This document shows positions 1 to 12,963 of a stretch of 64,000 nt of DNA, piece after piece (the first letter of the stretch is position 1; each line of letters begins with the position of its first letter). The notes below the pieces were generated by a model. It was not told the origin of the DNA. It saw only the letters and a list, made by a program, of their open reading frames with translations, and did not search any database. The stretch spans positions 1,593,120-1,657,119 of the forward strand of contig NC_018387.1 in the NCBI RefSeq assembly GCF_000208865.1, in the 5' to 3' direction. The DNA comes from Neospora caninum Liverpool (Eukaryota; Apicomplexa; Conoidasida; Eucoccidiorida; Sarcocystidae). A program made the translations under genes and the position numbers.

Positions 1-134
1 TCTTTCATCATCTCCAGCGCACGCTCTTCGTTGCGGAACTTCGCGTCCAAAGACAGCTCAAACTCAACCGTCTTGTGGAGCAGACGCACGAGGAGAATCG
101 GGTCAACTGTGTGTTGCGCGCAGCTGAGCAAATC
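1..134 (-). CDS. Partial exon of an unidentified gene running off the left edge
   Basis: Reading the minus strand from about 134 down to 1 gives 44 uninterrupted codons with a clear helical, coding-like composition, beginning DLLSCAQHTVDPILLVRLLH and continuing KTVEFELSLDAKFRNEERAL. A good 3' splice site (pyrimidine-rich, ending TTCTCTCAG) lies immediately upstream at 135-141, so this is an internal exon whose downstream part is outside the window. A pattern of this kind (hydrophobic helix, then a KTxEFE-like stretch) occurs in helical membrane-tethering subunits such as Vps53-type proteins, but 44 residues are too few for assignment. Upstream exons should lie on the minus strand to the right, perhaps in 600-1200, but none could be fixed with confidence. 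Confidence 0.5.
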
Positions 135-362
135 CTGAGAGAACGCAGAAACGCAGCCGAACGAACGCGCTTCGCTCGCGCGAAGAACGCCGACGCGTCC
201 GACGGGACACTTCCAGTTCTTCCTCGCGTTTCTGCTCCGCCGAACGTCTCTCTCCTCGTCTCTCAACTACAGCCAGCGACCGTCTCGTCCCACCGAAAAC
301 GCTGCGGCTCGCTGCGTGCATGCATCTCGACCCATTCCTGCTCGTGCGCGAGTGTGAGTGAG

Positions 363-416
363 TGTGAGTGAGTGAATGAGTGTGAGTGAGTGAATGAGTG
401 TGAGTGAGTGAATGAG
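363..416. repeat. 18-bp tandem repeat, three perfect copies
   Basis: The unit TGTGAGTGAGTGAATGAG is repeated exactly three times, preceded by a related GTGAGTGAGTG run. The unit is a multiple of three, so the minus strand stays open and reads as an S/H/T/F repeat, but nothing else supports coding. It is best read as a minisatellite in an intron or intergenic region. Confidence 0.9.
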
Positions 417-1470
417 TGTGGCGTCACCCGGTCATGGGTGCCGTTTCGCCCTCGCCTTCTGCGACTTGGTCGTCCGGGCTTTCGTCTGGTCTCACCACCA
501 AGTGTTGCTTGGTTACGCGGCAGAAGAGTGCGGCGAGATGCATCTTCACGCGCCACCTGGGGGGGAAGAGCGCCTCGTGCTTCCCTTGGGATGGGAAACC
601 TTCGTGTTACCAGAGAGTTGGTGCCGTATGCTAAGCGGACGTTTTTCTGATTGATCGCTTTTTCCCAGGATACGAAAAATATGTTTCGCGAGAGATGGAG
701 CGCGCAGAAGCAGCTCTGCGCGTCGCTGCGTACCCGCCAGAGGACGGCGTCGCGCCGGCTCCCTTCTCAGGTTCGTGTCGAAAAAAAACAGCGAAGCGCA
801 GGAGATGTAGAACAGAAGATAACACTGCAGTAGAGAGGGGAAGAAGAGAAAAGTGCGAAAGAGAGGGGAAAAAGAGAAAAGTGCAAAAGAGAGGGGAAGA
901 AGAGAAACGAGCGACGCCGCAGGGAAGGCCGTTGCGTCATCGATGAGCCGACACCTCACAGCCCGCGAGGGGCTGTGTTGGAATGTTGTGAATCGGAAAT
1001 TGCGGGGACAGGACAGCGAACGAAAGGGCTCTGCAGGAGATGTGTGCATTTCTGCAGCTTCTTCGCTCGTTGGGAGATCGAGTGCATCGACGGCAAAAGT
1101 CGAGAAGACGCTGGTCCTGCCGATGAAAGAAGCAAAACTTTTCTCCTCTGCTTCGCCCATTCAGCCGTCGCTTTCTTCGTAGAGGCGATGTGAAGGCGGA
1201 AAAAGCCTATATGTGGACGCGTCGATGTCAGCGGCCTGTCTTTGGGAGAAGTTTCTCTCGCAAACCCGTTTTCCGGTTCTGCCCTCGTCGACTTGTTCCT
1301 CTGTCACAGGAAAACTATTTTTACGCAAATCTGCAAGAACGGGAATCTTTTGAAGCTGCCATCTTTCCCTGTCTTCTTGAGACCCGCGAACACACTGACG
1401 GGGACCAGCCCGAGACCTCAACTCGATGGCCAATAGAAGGCTCTGAGATGCACATAGCCCCTGCATGCAC

Positions 1471-1473
<3 letters not shown>

Positions 1474-1502
<29 letters not shown>
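1474..1502. repeat. (TA)n microsatellite
   Basis: Uninterrupted TA dinucleotides. Similar runs recur at about 2544-2571, 2740-2775, 8675-8698, 40063-40082, 40597-40612, 41265-41282, 41755-41791 and 51867-51890. Most of those to the right lie inside introns of the genes annotated here. Confidence 0.95.
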
Positions 1503-1505
<3 letters not shown>

Positions 1506-2539
1506 TACATGTATCTGCCTCTTCTCGAGGAGAGAGGTATCTATAGGAGCACCATAATGGCGATATGTGTAAATACATATGCAAATTTGAATATACTCGT
1601 ATATGTTTTATATAGATACACACTGTACGGCGAGAGGGCGCCTGTCGCTCTTTCCAGGGGGGAGATTTAGCGAGAAGAAAGGCGACGCACGTAAAGATGT
1701 CCAAGGAGGCTTCTCTAGAGGGCCAAGCGGCTGACTGGAAAAGTTGGGGAGAAGCTGTGTGGAAATCGAGGAGCGGTTCACCTCACTGTCTTTAGAAAAG
1801 ACGCGCTTACGTCTGTCACGCTTCTGTCTTTATGCAAGAAAAACGGTTCGACGATTGAACTCCACGCCGTCTCTCTGCCACACAAGATTTCTTCGGGCGG
1901 AAAGAGCGTTTCTACAGCTCAGGAGAGATCCCCTAGCTGCTTCAGGGGCAGAGACACAAGCGCGAAGCATGCAAGTGCATGCGAAGGCATGCAGCTCAGG
2001 CGCACCCTCGTTACTGCAAGGCCTCTGCTATACAAAAGAAAAAAAAATATAATTGGCATGCGCAGATAACTCCGAGAACCACGAACAGAGGGAACGTCCA
2101 CGTGCTCATAGGGAGACAGATCGCCCTTCTCATCAAAAGATAATGTGTACGCAATTGCGCGCTTGCAATTAGGTATCACATGTTCCTATTCATGAGCATA
2201 TTTATTTGTGTATGAAAAAGCTTGATGCCGATTTCAAGGCGAGAGGCACATACACATTAGATACACGCACATGTATTTGTGTGAGTAGATGCACATCGAA
2301 TCATATGAATGTATAAATATACCTATATATGTATATATTCATATATGTGTATATACTTAATATAAAAGAGTGAAGAGTTATCCCTCCAGTACACCAAGGA
2401 TGCCACGCAAGTTTCAAGTACTCTTTGTGGAGAGCGGTTCCGGAATTGAGGCATATTATGTTGAGAGAGAGAGAGAGATGTATTTCTGTGACCTTGCCTG
2501 TGAATCCCGTTCGCTCTGTCTACAGCTCGAAGTGTACCG

Positions 2540-2574
<35 letters not shown>

Positions 2575-2742
2575 GACTCGTAGGCACGTGTGGAGCGGTT
2601 TTTACAGAAATGAAGTGTGGGTGTCCTTTTCGTCGACTTGTTGACGGCCTTCTGAATGCGTCGTCTCATCACAAACTGGTTATCGAGGGCCCCTATACCA
2701 CGAAGGGAGTCTACCCAAAATAAACCTGAATTTACCCGCAGA

Positions 2743-2774
<32 letters not shown>

Positions 2775-2893
2775 CATACATCTATGTGCACCCGAGTAAA
2801 CCAGCAGTAGTCCATGGATATGTGAATGCAAATAACCATAAACGTGTATACATATGATTTTATCTTTATATGTTTACTAAAGCGGCAGCACTT

Positions 2894-2894
2894 A

Positions 2895-2941
<47 letters not shown>
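2894..2941. repeat. Compound (CT)n-(TA)n microsatellite
   Basis: A run of CT dinucleotides passes directly into a run of TA dinucleotides. The same compound arrangement recurs at about 41755-41791 inside an intron of the 35-43 kb gene, so it is a shared microsatellite type of this genome. Confidence 0.9.
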
Positions 2942-2943
<2 letters not shown>

Positions 2944-4205
2944 CAGCGTTGTGAAGTTATGTATGAGGATTTTTCGCCTGGTATTGCTACAATTCGAGAC
3001 ATCCCACAACTGGCGACTTGCAGGATGCACGCACTGCGGAAGATACATTTGTTTGCTCAGTGGTCTCGTCTGGGCACAGGAGCCCGTAACAAAGATCGCG
3101 AGAAAACCTAATGCGAGGTAAAGATAATCAGAGGGGGGAAAAGCGAGAGGAATGGATGAGCAAGAGAGGGAAGGAAAGACGAGATGACAGGGGCGAAGAG
3201 TGCCGTCTTGGTGAAACGTGCGATTTACCAACATTATGTTTTGCCCGCTTTCGTGAGCGGTTTTTCTTTCCAAACCCAGACAAGTCCGCGTTCAACGCCA
3301 GCTCCTGCGGCGCCCTGAAAACCCAAAAGGTCATGTTCTCTCATTCCTCTCTAGGTTTCCCTCCCAAGCACAGTATCGCGCTTCCCTGCCACGAAGTTAA
3401 GATGGCGGCACACACACTCACGCGGCACCGGTTGACATCTACATTAAATATACCTCTACCCTTGGTTATGCATGTGGTGTATGGATAGCATAAGAATAAC
3501 TGTGTGCCCCGGAGTGCCTGCGTAAAGCGGAGCTCTCGTTCAGGACAAAAGACACGTGCTTCTTGTCACACAGACACAAGAGGTTCGCTTCCGCGGATTG
3601 TGCCTTGCATCCCTTCTCGCGTGGAATGCTGCCTCGCTTCTTTTTTCGAGGAAAGATCGCAGTCTACCAGGAAAAACGGGCACTGTGCAGAAGACATTCT
3701 GGTCTTTGGAAATGATACCCCTGCCGCGCGAAGGTCGCCTTTTGTTTCTCTGTCGAGAAAGCGTTTCTTTACGGCGCGCCTGCGTCACTATTTTACGGAA
3801 GAAAGCGAGAGTGAGCAACGCTGTGGCGACGCCTCCAAGTCTCGCGTCTCCCTGCAACCGGTCCGTCCACTTCTATCCAGTCTTTCCTCGAAGCCTCCAG
3901 ACTCCTCGAATCCGCGTTATTTCCTCCCGGCAAAGGGGAGGAAAACTGCCCAGGTTCAAAACATTTCGCAGCGGCGGTCTTGTCGGTCATGCAAACATGC
4001 GCTGACGACAGCAGAAAACGACTCCACGACTCTTCAGCCGCTTGCGTTCCTGCGCATGCATGCCTCCGCATGCATTTTTTTGAGAAGCGAAGCCGGCGCG
4101 TATCTGAAGAAGTTTGTGAGCCTTCTCTTGCTCCACACAATGGAGGCGATACTTCGCTCTGTTGTGCGTTTCCACTGGCAACGAGTTTCCTTTTTTCCGT
4201 TTCGA

Positions 4206-7200
4206 TCAGGGCGCGTAAGTTGGGAAACGGTAGGGCAGCGCGTCAGTGGGGTGGAAGAAGAAAGTCGCGCCTATGCTGTAAAGAATGAAAGCACAAGTCG
4301 ACATTTTCCTTCCTTTCCATATCGCGAAATCGCTAGAACAGGGCCCCGTCCCGCCCGTTATTCCACGCATGTCATACACGCTTATCTACATGTACATTTT
4401 GATAAAGATAGAGGTATCTATACACAGAAATACATATCGTTCTATATGTTTACATATATGTATATATATGCAAATATGTGCATGCATGCGCCTAGAGGTG
4501 GAGAGTTGCAACACAAGTGCTTTTGCCTACCCTCTTGGTTTCACTTGTGTTTTGAAAAGAAGCTTTTCCCTATCAACGGAGTTGCTTACCTTACTAGGTG
4601 ACACACGCCGAGGACACCGACAACGACGTGCAGGCCGCCGTAGGTCAGGGCGGTCTATAGACGGGGCAGAGGCAAAAACAAATCAAAGACACAACACGCA
4701 TGCACGCATAAGGGGGACAGATGTCAACATGCATGTCATCCACACATACAGATACTTACATAAATAAATATGCGTGCATATATAACCACACGCACATACA
4801 TACATGCACATATACATATATTTACAGGCACATATAAATGTATATATATATATTTATATATTTACGGGCAGCCAGGATCTCTGTATGGATATATATGTGG
4901 ACCTATGTGTGCAGTATATTTGATTGGACAGGGTTTTCTGTCTTGCGCGTTCTGGGGCTGTTTTTCCCGTTTGTTCTCGAGTTTGTCAAAACACGTACGT
5001 TGATCCAGATGGATGCGAGGGCGACCGCAGCAAGGCGTGCGGCGAACAGCAACGAGAAAACGGGTCCGACGTTTTTGTGTCCGAACAAGTCGCTCGTCAC
5101 CGACGGAAAGAGCGAGAAGGTGCCGCCGTGGCAAATGTTGATCATCGCGAGACTACAAAGAAGAAACGAGAAAGAGGGAACAAAAAAATAAACAAGACAA
5201 AAAACACAAAACGGGGGAAATGCGAAGACGCAGCCTGCGGAGCATCTGCTGCTCGCGCGAATCGAGGGGCGACAGAGGAGGGAAGGCCGCGGACTCGGCG
5301 AGAGAGCGGCAGTTGGACGGCTCAACAGCGAACGGGGAAAGACTGACAAAGGAAGAGGAGACCGAGAGAGGAGAGAGCGCGGAAGGACGGAGAGGAAGTA
5401 GTGGAAGACTACGAAAGCCTCGTTGGAATCTCACCACGCGGCGTAGAGCTGCGGCGACTGGAGGGCGTAGGTGGAGAGAACAAAGAGGCAAGGGGCCGTC
5501 AGGGCGTTCATCACCACCTGGAAGCGCACAGTTTCGGGGCCGTTCCGAAATGGGGAAGCGACAAAAACGACGCCGCATGACGCGAGAATAAGAACAGGAG
5601 ACACGGGTGCGCCGCACCACGCAGAGGCGAGCGCGAACAGACACCACATAGAAAAAACCCTACTTCGGAGCATCACAGCTAAGCACAGAGACAAGCCCTG
5701 CGAGGCAGAACCTCTCAGCTACGCGCCTACCGTGTCTGGATAGAGATACACAATTACACATCCATACAAATACACAGTCACATATTCAGTACGTGGACCT
5801 GTACATGTACGCACACGCATATGCATCCACACATATATATACATACATTAATATATACATTAACATATATATATATATATATATCCATGTACAAATATCC
5901 ACCTATATAGATATATATGAAGACTTGTGTTGAGGTTACCGTGCTCCGCATGTATCCTAGACCTCCGCCGATGTATCCCCAGAGGAGGCGGCCGAAGCAA
6001 CAGAGTGCGCCGAGGAGGGCGCCGAGGCAGCTGAGGAGAAAGTCGTTGGCGAAGTCCCAGGAGGGACCAGTGAGGCTCCACGGATCTCCGTTTCCGACTG
6101 CATGCGCATTCAGGCCCGCGCGAGGCAGGCGTCGCATGAGCGCAGCGAAGAGCGAGTTGGGCACAGACGCCGACTCCGAGGCGAGCGCGGCTTCAGGGTA
6201 GAGAGGGAGAACCTTCCAGAAGAGCTGCACGAAGAAGAGCGATTGCCAAGAGAGGAGCAGCATCAGAAACAGAAGCCAGAACGAGGGCGAACTGCAAATG
6301 TCCTGGGGGGTTAGGACGAGAGACGAGAACATCTGCGAAGAGGAAAACGACGAGTACGAGGCCGACGTGGGCGCATTCGAAGCGGCTGCAAAACGCCGGA
6401 AAAACAAAAAGACAGACACGCGCAAGCGAAAAAACTTCAAACGGACGCGCGTCTCACGTGAGCTTCTGTCGCTGTCGTTGTGAGCCTTCTCCCCGCACCT
6501 TCGTCTCGTTTCTTTACTTCTTTCGCCGCCTCTTTTCTCGGCACACACCAGTGCGCCTTGTGCATACTTCGGTGCGTATGCGGAGGTGGAAGCTCTCGCC
6601 ATCAGAGAGGTTCAGCGCTCCGCTGCTCGTGCGTGTCTCCACTGTCGCTGCTGTCTCCACGGCCTGTGTTGTCTCCACGGCCTGTGTTGTCTCCACTGTC
6701 TCTGCGCTCGTGGCTGCCTCACCGACCCCACACGCCGTCCCCTGTCTTGTGGCCGCGCTCGGGGCCCACAAGCCTCGTTCGCTGAGCGTTTTGTCTCGGC
6801 GTTTCGTTCCGGTTTTTCTTCTCCTCACGGCAGGCGTCCAAAGCGCTCTTTGCGTTTTTACCTCGCGGATCTTCGTAGAGAAGCGCCTGGCATTCGCCCG
6901 CGTCTGGTGACGCCTCGTCAGTTGCCCCTGCGCGCTCGGGATCTACGAGGAGCAGAAGCCCGACCAGCTGTGGAAAAAAAGAGAATCGAGAGAACAAGCG
7001 AGACAGAAAAGAGAAAGATACACGAGAGAAAAGACAGCGAGAGGAGAGAGAAGAAGACAGACAAGAAAGAAAAGATGAAACGGGAAGACTGGATCGGATA
7101 TGCGAAAGGAAGGAAAAGCCGGAAAGGAGAAAGGTGAAGGGGACACTGACGACCCATCGCGAGAGCCACACCGAAGGGGCGCGCCGCAAAAACAGCCGAG

Positions 7201-9958
7201 GCGAGCAAGACGAGGCAGCAGAACACGAAACGGAGAAGAAAGGGAAAAGGAACAGGAAAGGGAAAAGAACCAAGGCAGGGGAAGGAACGGAGGTCAGGGT
7301 GCGGTAGGGGAGGGGCGAGACGCTCCTGATATGGAGTCGACGAGGAAACCGCGTGGCGAGAAGGAAGTCGAGAGCCGTGGGACTGCGTTTGTTTTGTCTC
7401 ACCTGGATGCATGCAATGACGCCCCCCATGACGAAAAAGAGACTCGGCAGGCGGTCGAGGATAGCCTGGTCAGTGAGGAATCTTTCGCCTCCTGTTTTTG
7501 CAGAAAGACAAAAGAAACAGAGTTGCTACACACGCGCGAAGCAGAGGGGTGCGAGGCGACGACGAAGGGCTCTCCGCGGACAGAAATGCGAGACGAAAAA
7601 AAGGCACGGAAGTGCGACAGAGCAGAAGAAAAAACCGATCAGGTCTGCTGTCGTCTTGCCATCTAAAACGAAGAGACGCGCTGCCTGCGAAGCGCTCGGC
7701 GGCGGCAAAGAGAGCGGCAACAGCGAGAAAGGTTTGGACCAAGAACGCGAAATGCAGAGAACAGAAACGCGGCAGAAGGGGCGAAGAAACAGCAACGGGA
7801 AAGCACAAAGAGAAGAAGAGAGGGAAGCAGAGCAGATAGAAAGCCCAGAGAAAAACAAGACGGGAAGGATGAACAAGACTGAGGAGAGAGAGAGAAGGCG
7901 AAAGAGAAGACGCGAAGGGAGCGAGAAGTTGGGATGCCTACCAGTCGAGAGAGGAGGCGGAGATCGTTTTCCATTTGTCGCGTGCGGGCGAAGCGGAAAT
8001 CCTCCGTCGGATCCGAAGGCAGAGAGGTACGGCAGGAGAACCGGCGGCAGCACAGAGAGGATGGCTTCAGGCTGGTGAAGGAAGAAGCTCTGCAGGGGGC
8101 AGAGGAAACAGACGCTGAGGCCGCGCGCAAAAAAGAGAAGGCCGCTAACCTGCGATGCAGACACGCACAGACCAGAAGGGACGAGAAAGACGAGTGTCTC
8201 GAGAAAGCAGAGATACTGCCGCCGGCAGACGCGAGAAACGCCTCTCTGGAGACAGACGCGAATGAGAGCGCCGGTGACAGACGGAGAGGAATGGCGAACG
8301 TGCGCCTGCCTTCACGGTCAGGAAGAAAACATGAAGCCCGAAGAAGCGGAACAGGAGAGTCCTCCAACCCAACAGACAAGTCGAAAGAAAGGACTTCCTC
8401 TTTGCTCACCCAGCCTTTGTCTTGGGGAGGAGACAGTTTCAGCGCCGCAGCCAAAGGGCCCGGGTACGATACCCCGCAGCCGAGCGCTGTAACGACCCCG
8501 TAGGCTATCAGAAACAGAGAGAGGTCGTGTGAACATACACCGCACAGCGCCAGGCCGAGAGTCATCCACGCACTTCCCAAAAGGGCAGTTCTGGAAACAA
8601 ATCAGAAAAAAAGGGACAATCAGGATCATGAATGCGATAAAAGCATGTAAATGCCAAAGACCACCTCGAGATGCATATATATATATATATATATATATGC
8701 GTGTGTAGGTATAAATAAAGATCATATAAATATGTACGTCTATGCAACTGTAAATAAAGATCTTTAACGCGTCTGTACCACAAAGGAGTGTGCCGAAGAC
8801 TGACCACATACACGTTATACACATATATGTGCGTGCGTATCAGTCATTCGATCACAAGCAGAGGGACAGATCTCGATCGAGCCTCGAAAGAACGCTGACG
8901 TGCGGTATTTCTCTATTGACCAGAACTCTGGGGCAGTTTTTAAGGGTGCTCGGCGCGTTACCTTTTGGTCCCAATGCGCTTTTCCACCGTTGTGCCGATG
9001 AAGCCTCCAACGCCCTGGCAGATCACTGCCCACGCGTAGATGCTCAGTCCATCCTGGGGAGAGGAAATTTACGGCAAAACTGGAACGCATGCAGTCCCGC
9101 GTGCTAGCAAGAAGACAAGCAAACATCGGGCCTTCTCACTGATCAGTCATCCACTCCTTCAGCCATCTCCTCTTGCGTGCCGCTGGATGACCTCTGCTTG
9201 TCTCTTGCCTTTCCCACAGCGCGCTTTGTCTCACTCTTTTCCCTCCCTCCTCTCCTCTCTCTCTCCCTATTTTCTTCACTCTTGTTTCTCTTTTCTCTCT
9301 CCCCGGCGCCTTTGTCCCAGTCTGTCATCCATGGCCGAATCGACTCCAGCTTTCGCCCTCCCTGGAGTTAAAATCTTTGCGGGGTTCGCTTCCCTCCAGC
9401 GCATGCGAGATCACTCTTGCGTCGACGGAGCCCCTGGCGGTCGAGAAAAGCGCGCGTCGACGCTCTCCCCTGGAGCAAGGCCGCCATCTTCTCCCCGTTC
9501 TTCGTCTCTCTTCCCGTTCTCCGTCCCGCTTCTTCTTCTCTCTTTTCGTTCTCCGTCCCGCTTCTTCGTCCTGCTTCTTCGTCCCGCTTCCTCGTCTCTC
9601 TGTTTACCTGGTAGGAGACGGCGGAAGTTGCTTGCTGGCTGCGAATGCGCCCCACCAAGTACGGGAGGAGATTGCCGATGGTGTGGCAGCCGCCGAGACA
9701 GAAGTGGAGGAGGCACGCGCCCAGGACGCACCGAAACTTCAGGAACTTGAGGTTGCGCATTTTGTTCCTCTCGCCCTTTTGCATGCTGCGGGTTCCGTGG
9801 AAAGGCGGGGACGGGTAGGCGACCGAGGGGCGAGTCAGCGCAGAACTGGACGAGAGGCCGGGAATGGCAACTGCGGGGCGTTGCGCAGAGGAGACACGCG
9901 ACGCGGACGAAGGCGGGGACGCAGGAGACAGGGGCGGAGGCACAGAGCTGGTCGACAT
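4206..9958 (-). CDS. Major facilitator superfamily transporter, oxalate/formate antiporter-like, 11 exons
   Basis: Predicted plasma- or organelle-membrane carrier for small monocarboxylate-type solutes; the substrate is not deducible. Exons, 5' to 3' on the minus strand: 9958-9608, 9053-8962, 8590-8410, 8149-7942, 7491-7403, 6967-6862, 6385-5940, 5697-5435, 5152-4999, 4654-4590, 4275-4206. All introns are GT-AG and every phase matches, giving 2,025 nt (674 aa plus TGA). Twelve membrane spans fit. The MFS signature between spans 2 and 3 is seen as GTTVEKRIGTKR. A KGW-VSGLLFFARG stretch after span 4 and the late GGTFSLFPSVTSDLFGHKNV segment are typical of the oxalate/formate antiporter group. 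The N-terminal 60 residues are Ser/Pro-rich. The ATG at 9956-9958 is the first in frame after an open, low-complexity stretch that lacks another ATG. The long loop between spans 7 and 8 is specific to this protein. The family call is firm; the substrate is unknown. Confidence 0.93.
8675..8698. repeat. (TA)n microsatellite in an MFS intron
   Basis: TA run in the 371-bp intron between transporter exons 8962-9053 and 8410-8590. It does not affect the splice sites. Confidence 0.85.
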
Positions 9959-12900
9959 GGCGCATGGAGGCGTGAGGGCGGGAGCAGGGACGAGCGCCGG
10001 AGAAAAGGGGAGGAACGCAGGAAAGGGAGACAAGGAGACAGGAAGGGCCAGGAAAGGACGGAAGCAGAAGGCACACGGCGCTGGAAGGGAAGGAGGAAAA
10101 CGCGGGGACAGAGGTGTTACACTTGTCCACGGCAGAAAGAAGAGCCTCGGTGAAAAGAAGACAGAGAAAAGAGACTCGAAAACGACATCTCCGTTCTCGT
10201 GAATCCTTCACTCCAAGAGACAGAACTGGGCTTTGTCTCCGTGGATGTCGCGGTTGGGCGTTCGGCTCAGAGGAGACGACGGGAAGCGAGTGCTCTACGC
10301 CGTGCCCGTTTCATTCGCCCGGGACTCCCTTGGAACAAGAGAAGACGACGAGAAGCAGAGAACAGAAAGCAGGGAAACAGGGAATCCGCGCGGACGAGGA
10401 AACGGGGAAACGCGGGAACGCAGTTGCGTCTTTGTGTTGCGTCATGTGAGAGAGAAAGAAGGACTGCAGACGAAAAGAGAAGGAAGGGAAGAGAGGTAGG
10501 AGAGTCGCTGTGAGGCTGTCCGTGTCGAGGAGGGCAGACAGGCTTGCGTACCGTTTCCCCCTCTATCGTCTCTCACAGGGCACTGGCACGCCTCTCTCTC
10601 ACGCAGACCAGGAAAACGGAGAGTCCAGCAAGAGAAAAGCGCGGGAACAAACGAAACCCGGTGGATGGACTCCGCAAGGAAGACTGACGCATGAAGGCGT
10701 CTTCAAGGCCACGAGGGTCGCCCTGAAAGCTGCAGGGTTCTGCCCGTCCAGGCGCGAGGAAAGCGCGAAATTTCAGGGGCGCGTGATGAGTCTGAGGGGC
10801 CACGGCGCATGAACGGCGCGCGGCCGAGACAGACAGGAAAGATCCAAGGAGAGAGAAACTGCGAGGGAAACCAAAAGCGAGATTCTTTTCTGCGAAGGAA
10901 GCTCGGAAAGCTCGGACTGAGAGGCGATACGGAACGCGTTCCCTCCCAGGGGGTGTCTTTGGTGTGTCTGCACACCGCAGCGCAGGGACTTTCGCCGAGT
11001 CTCGACGCAGCGAGGGGGGTGCGCGCGCTGCGCAGATCCAGCAGCTGCTCGGTTTCTGGGGCCCAGTGCAGGACTTTCGAGACAAAAGGGATCAAAGGCT
11101 GAGTTGCGGTGAATCACCGTCTTTTTAGCAGGAATCCTCCGCGAAAGAGCTCCGAAAAACTCGAGCAAACCCCCCCCCTTCACGGCCTTGCGGCCAGCAG
11201 CGCTGCGCGGTGTACGTCCACCGAGCCTGTGCGCTGTCTCCGGTCGCGACGCCGCACGCAAGGAGACACGTTTTCGTGGCATTTCGCTGCGCGGCCGGGC
11301 ACCCTTTTCTCTCTTTCGAACCCGAGCAGCAGCGCATGTGTTGGTCTCCTTTGCGCTGTCGATGTTCATCGCAAGAAGTCTTTTCATTTCCGCTGTCGCG
11401 CATTCCTGCACGGTAACGCGGTCTGCCGCGCCAACCTCCCATTCTCGCTAATTGGGAGCAGGATCCGCCGCCGCGGACACAACACCACAGGAAAAAGGGG
11501 CCACAAAGATCGTCTCCGCCCCTTCCGCTCGACACCGGCCGATTCCGCTGCTTCACTTCTCTCTCTTGACTTTCCGTCCCTTCCTCGCTGCACACCCAGC
11601 TGTATGTACAGCAGGAACGCCGCCGCAAGAAGCCTGGCGGGTCCCGTCGCTCGCGCGAAAAGTGCGCCGCCGCGCCGCGTCGCCTTTTGTTGTTTGCACG
11701 AAGCGACAGGGCGCCAAGCCCCAGGCGGTGTGCTGCTCTCTCGTTCTTCGTCTGAAAGGAAACTGCCCTTTCGGTGTTTCTCGCCTCCACTGAGGCGGTT
11801 GCGAGCAGGATCTTCCCCGTGTGCGGTGCTCTTGTCTCCCGTTCCCGTCCTCAAGAAGACCGCAGAGGGGTCTTTCCGCTCGCTGTTCCCGTCTTTCCGC
11901 TCGCTGTTCCCGCAGAGCATTGGACTTCTTGGAGGCTGCAGAGAGTAAAAGAGCGGGACGGAGACTAAGACAGGAACGGAGACAGGAAAAGTGACAGAAA
12001 CCGTGAGAGAAACGGAGACAGGCGCGTCTGTATGAATCGCGCTCGGCTTTCTGTGCATCCACAGTGTCCCTGTGGACGCTAGCTTCTTCGTGACGAAACA
12101 ACCACCAAGTCCCTCCCGGCGGGGCTGGTTGCTTGTCCTTTCCTTCCTCCTCCTTATGCACATGGTGTTTCTCCGCGTTTCCCTTGGCGCCGCCGTTTCC
12201 TTCCTCTTTTCTCTCCCTGTTTGCCGTCTGTTCTCCCCTTCTTCGTGCCGCGAAGGGTGCGGTGACACGGGCATCCTCCCCCCTCGATGGAGCCTGTGGC
12301 GGTTCGTCGTCTGGGGCCGAGGAGGACAAGAGGCCTCGAAAGTGCCGCTTTACGCGTGGCGACCAGCAGGGTGCCGTTTTTCCCCTCTCTCTCACTGCTC
12401 TCGCGATGTCGCCTCTGCTGTGGGCTCTCGTCCTTTCGTTTCTCTTCCTCTCTGTCTGTTCAGCAAGAGCGACTTTCGGCGAGCCTAGCCTCCCCCTTCG
12501 ACGAGCGACGCCCCGTCCAGGACAGATTCCCAGTTGCTCTCTTTGGCCTCCCTCTTCTCCCTCTCGCTCTCCTGCTGATCTCCTGACCCCCCAAAGACGT
12601 TCTCTTTCTTGCTCGCATCAGCGTTATCCGCTTTCCCTTCCTTCCTCTCCTCCCTCTTCCCTGTCATCTCTTTCTTCTTCCCCTCCGTCTTCTCTTTTCT
12701 TCCTTTCTTCCTCTCCTCCCTCTTCCCTGTCCTCTCTGTCGTCTCTTTCTTCTTTTTATTCTCTGTCTTTGTTTTCTTTTCCCCCTCCTCTCGCTTTCTC
12801 TCGCCCTCCCCTGGCGCAACGTGCCCCAGAGGCGCTTCGTCGCGCGCCCAGGCCACTCGTGAGACGGACCTGCGCGCTGGCCTTTCTCCCTCTCTCGCCG

Positions 12901-12963
12901 TCCGCAGGCTGGGGGTTGCATGTCGCCTCCATCTGCGAGCCGAAGCAGCCGCCGAGCTGCTGG
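9959..12963. promoter_or_regulatory. Shared upstream region of two divergent genes
   Basis: About 3 kb separate the start codons of the minus-strand MFS gene (9958) and the plus-strand mitochondrial-type gene (12964), so promoters and 5' leaders of both must lie here. The DNA is GC-rich, with purine-rich stretches on the plus strand at 9.9-10.5 kb and strong pyrimidine tracts at 12.6-12.8 kb. A 21-bp unit is duplicated at 11870-11911. Long open frames on both strands (up to 370 codons) have no recognisable domain and are probably a composition effect. One plus-strand frame at 12406-12480 encodes a signal-peptide-like run, but it is separated from the downstream gene by low-complexity Ser/Pro/Leu. 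Confidence 0.6.

Larger units (their letters stand above)
135..4205. other. Intron/intergenic DNA rich in microsatellites
   Basis: No gene could be supported here apart from possible upstream exons of the left-edge gene. The stretch holds a perfect 18-bp x 3 repeat (363-416), several (TA)n runs (about 1474-1502, 2544-2571, 2740-2775), a (CT)n-(TA)n compound run (2894-2941) and a cluster of GCATGC motifs (1966-1996). The last part, from about 3.2 kb, is probably the 3' flank of the MFS transporter gene. Open frames up to 365 codons occur on the plus strand (3504-4601) but overlap the proven minus-strand exons of the transporter and show no domain. Confidence 0.6.

Noticed and set aside
3504..4601. 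365-codon plus-strand open frame
   Set aside because: It overlaps two minus-strand MFS exons whose splicing and protein match are clear; no domain was seen.
11109..12395. Several overlapping frames of 200-296 codons on both strands
   Set aside because: They overlap in all frames, have no domain and fall in the shared upstream region of two divergent genes; a GC-rich composition effect is the simplest explanation.
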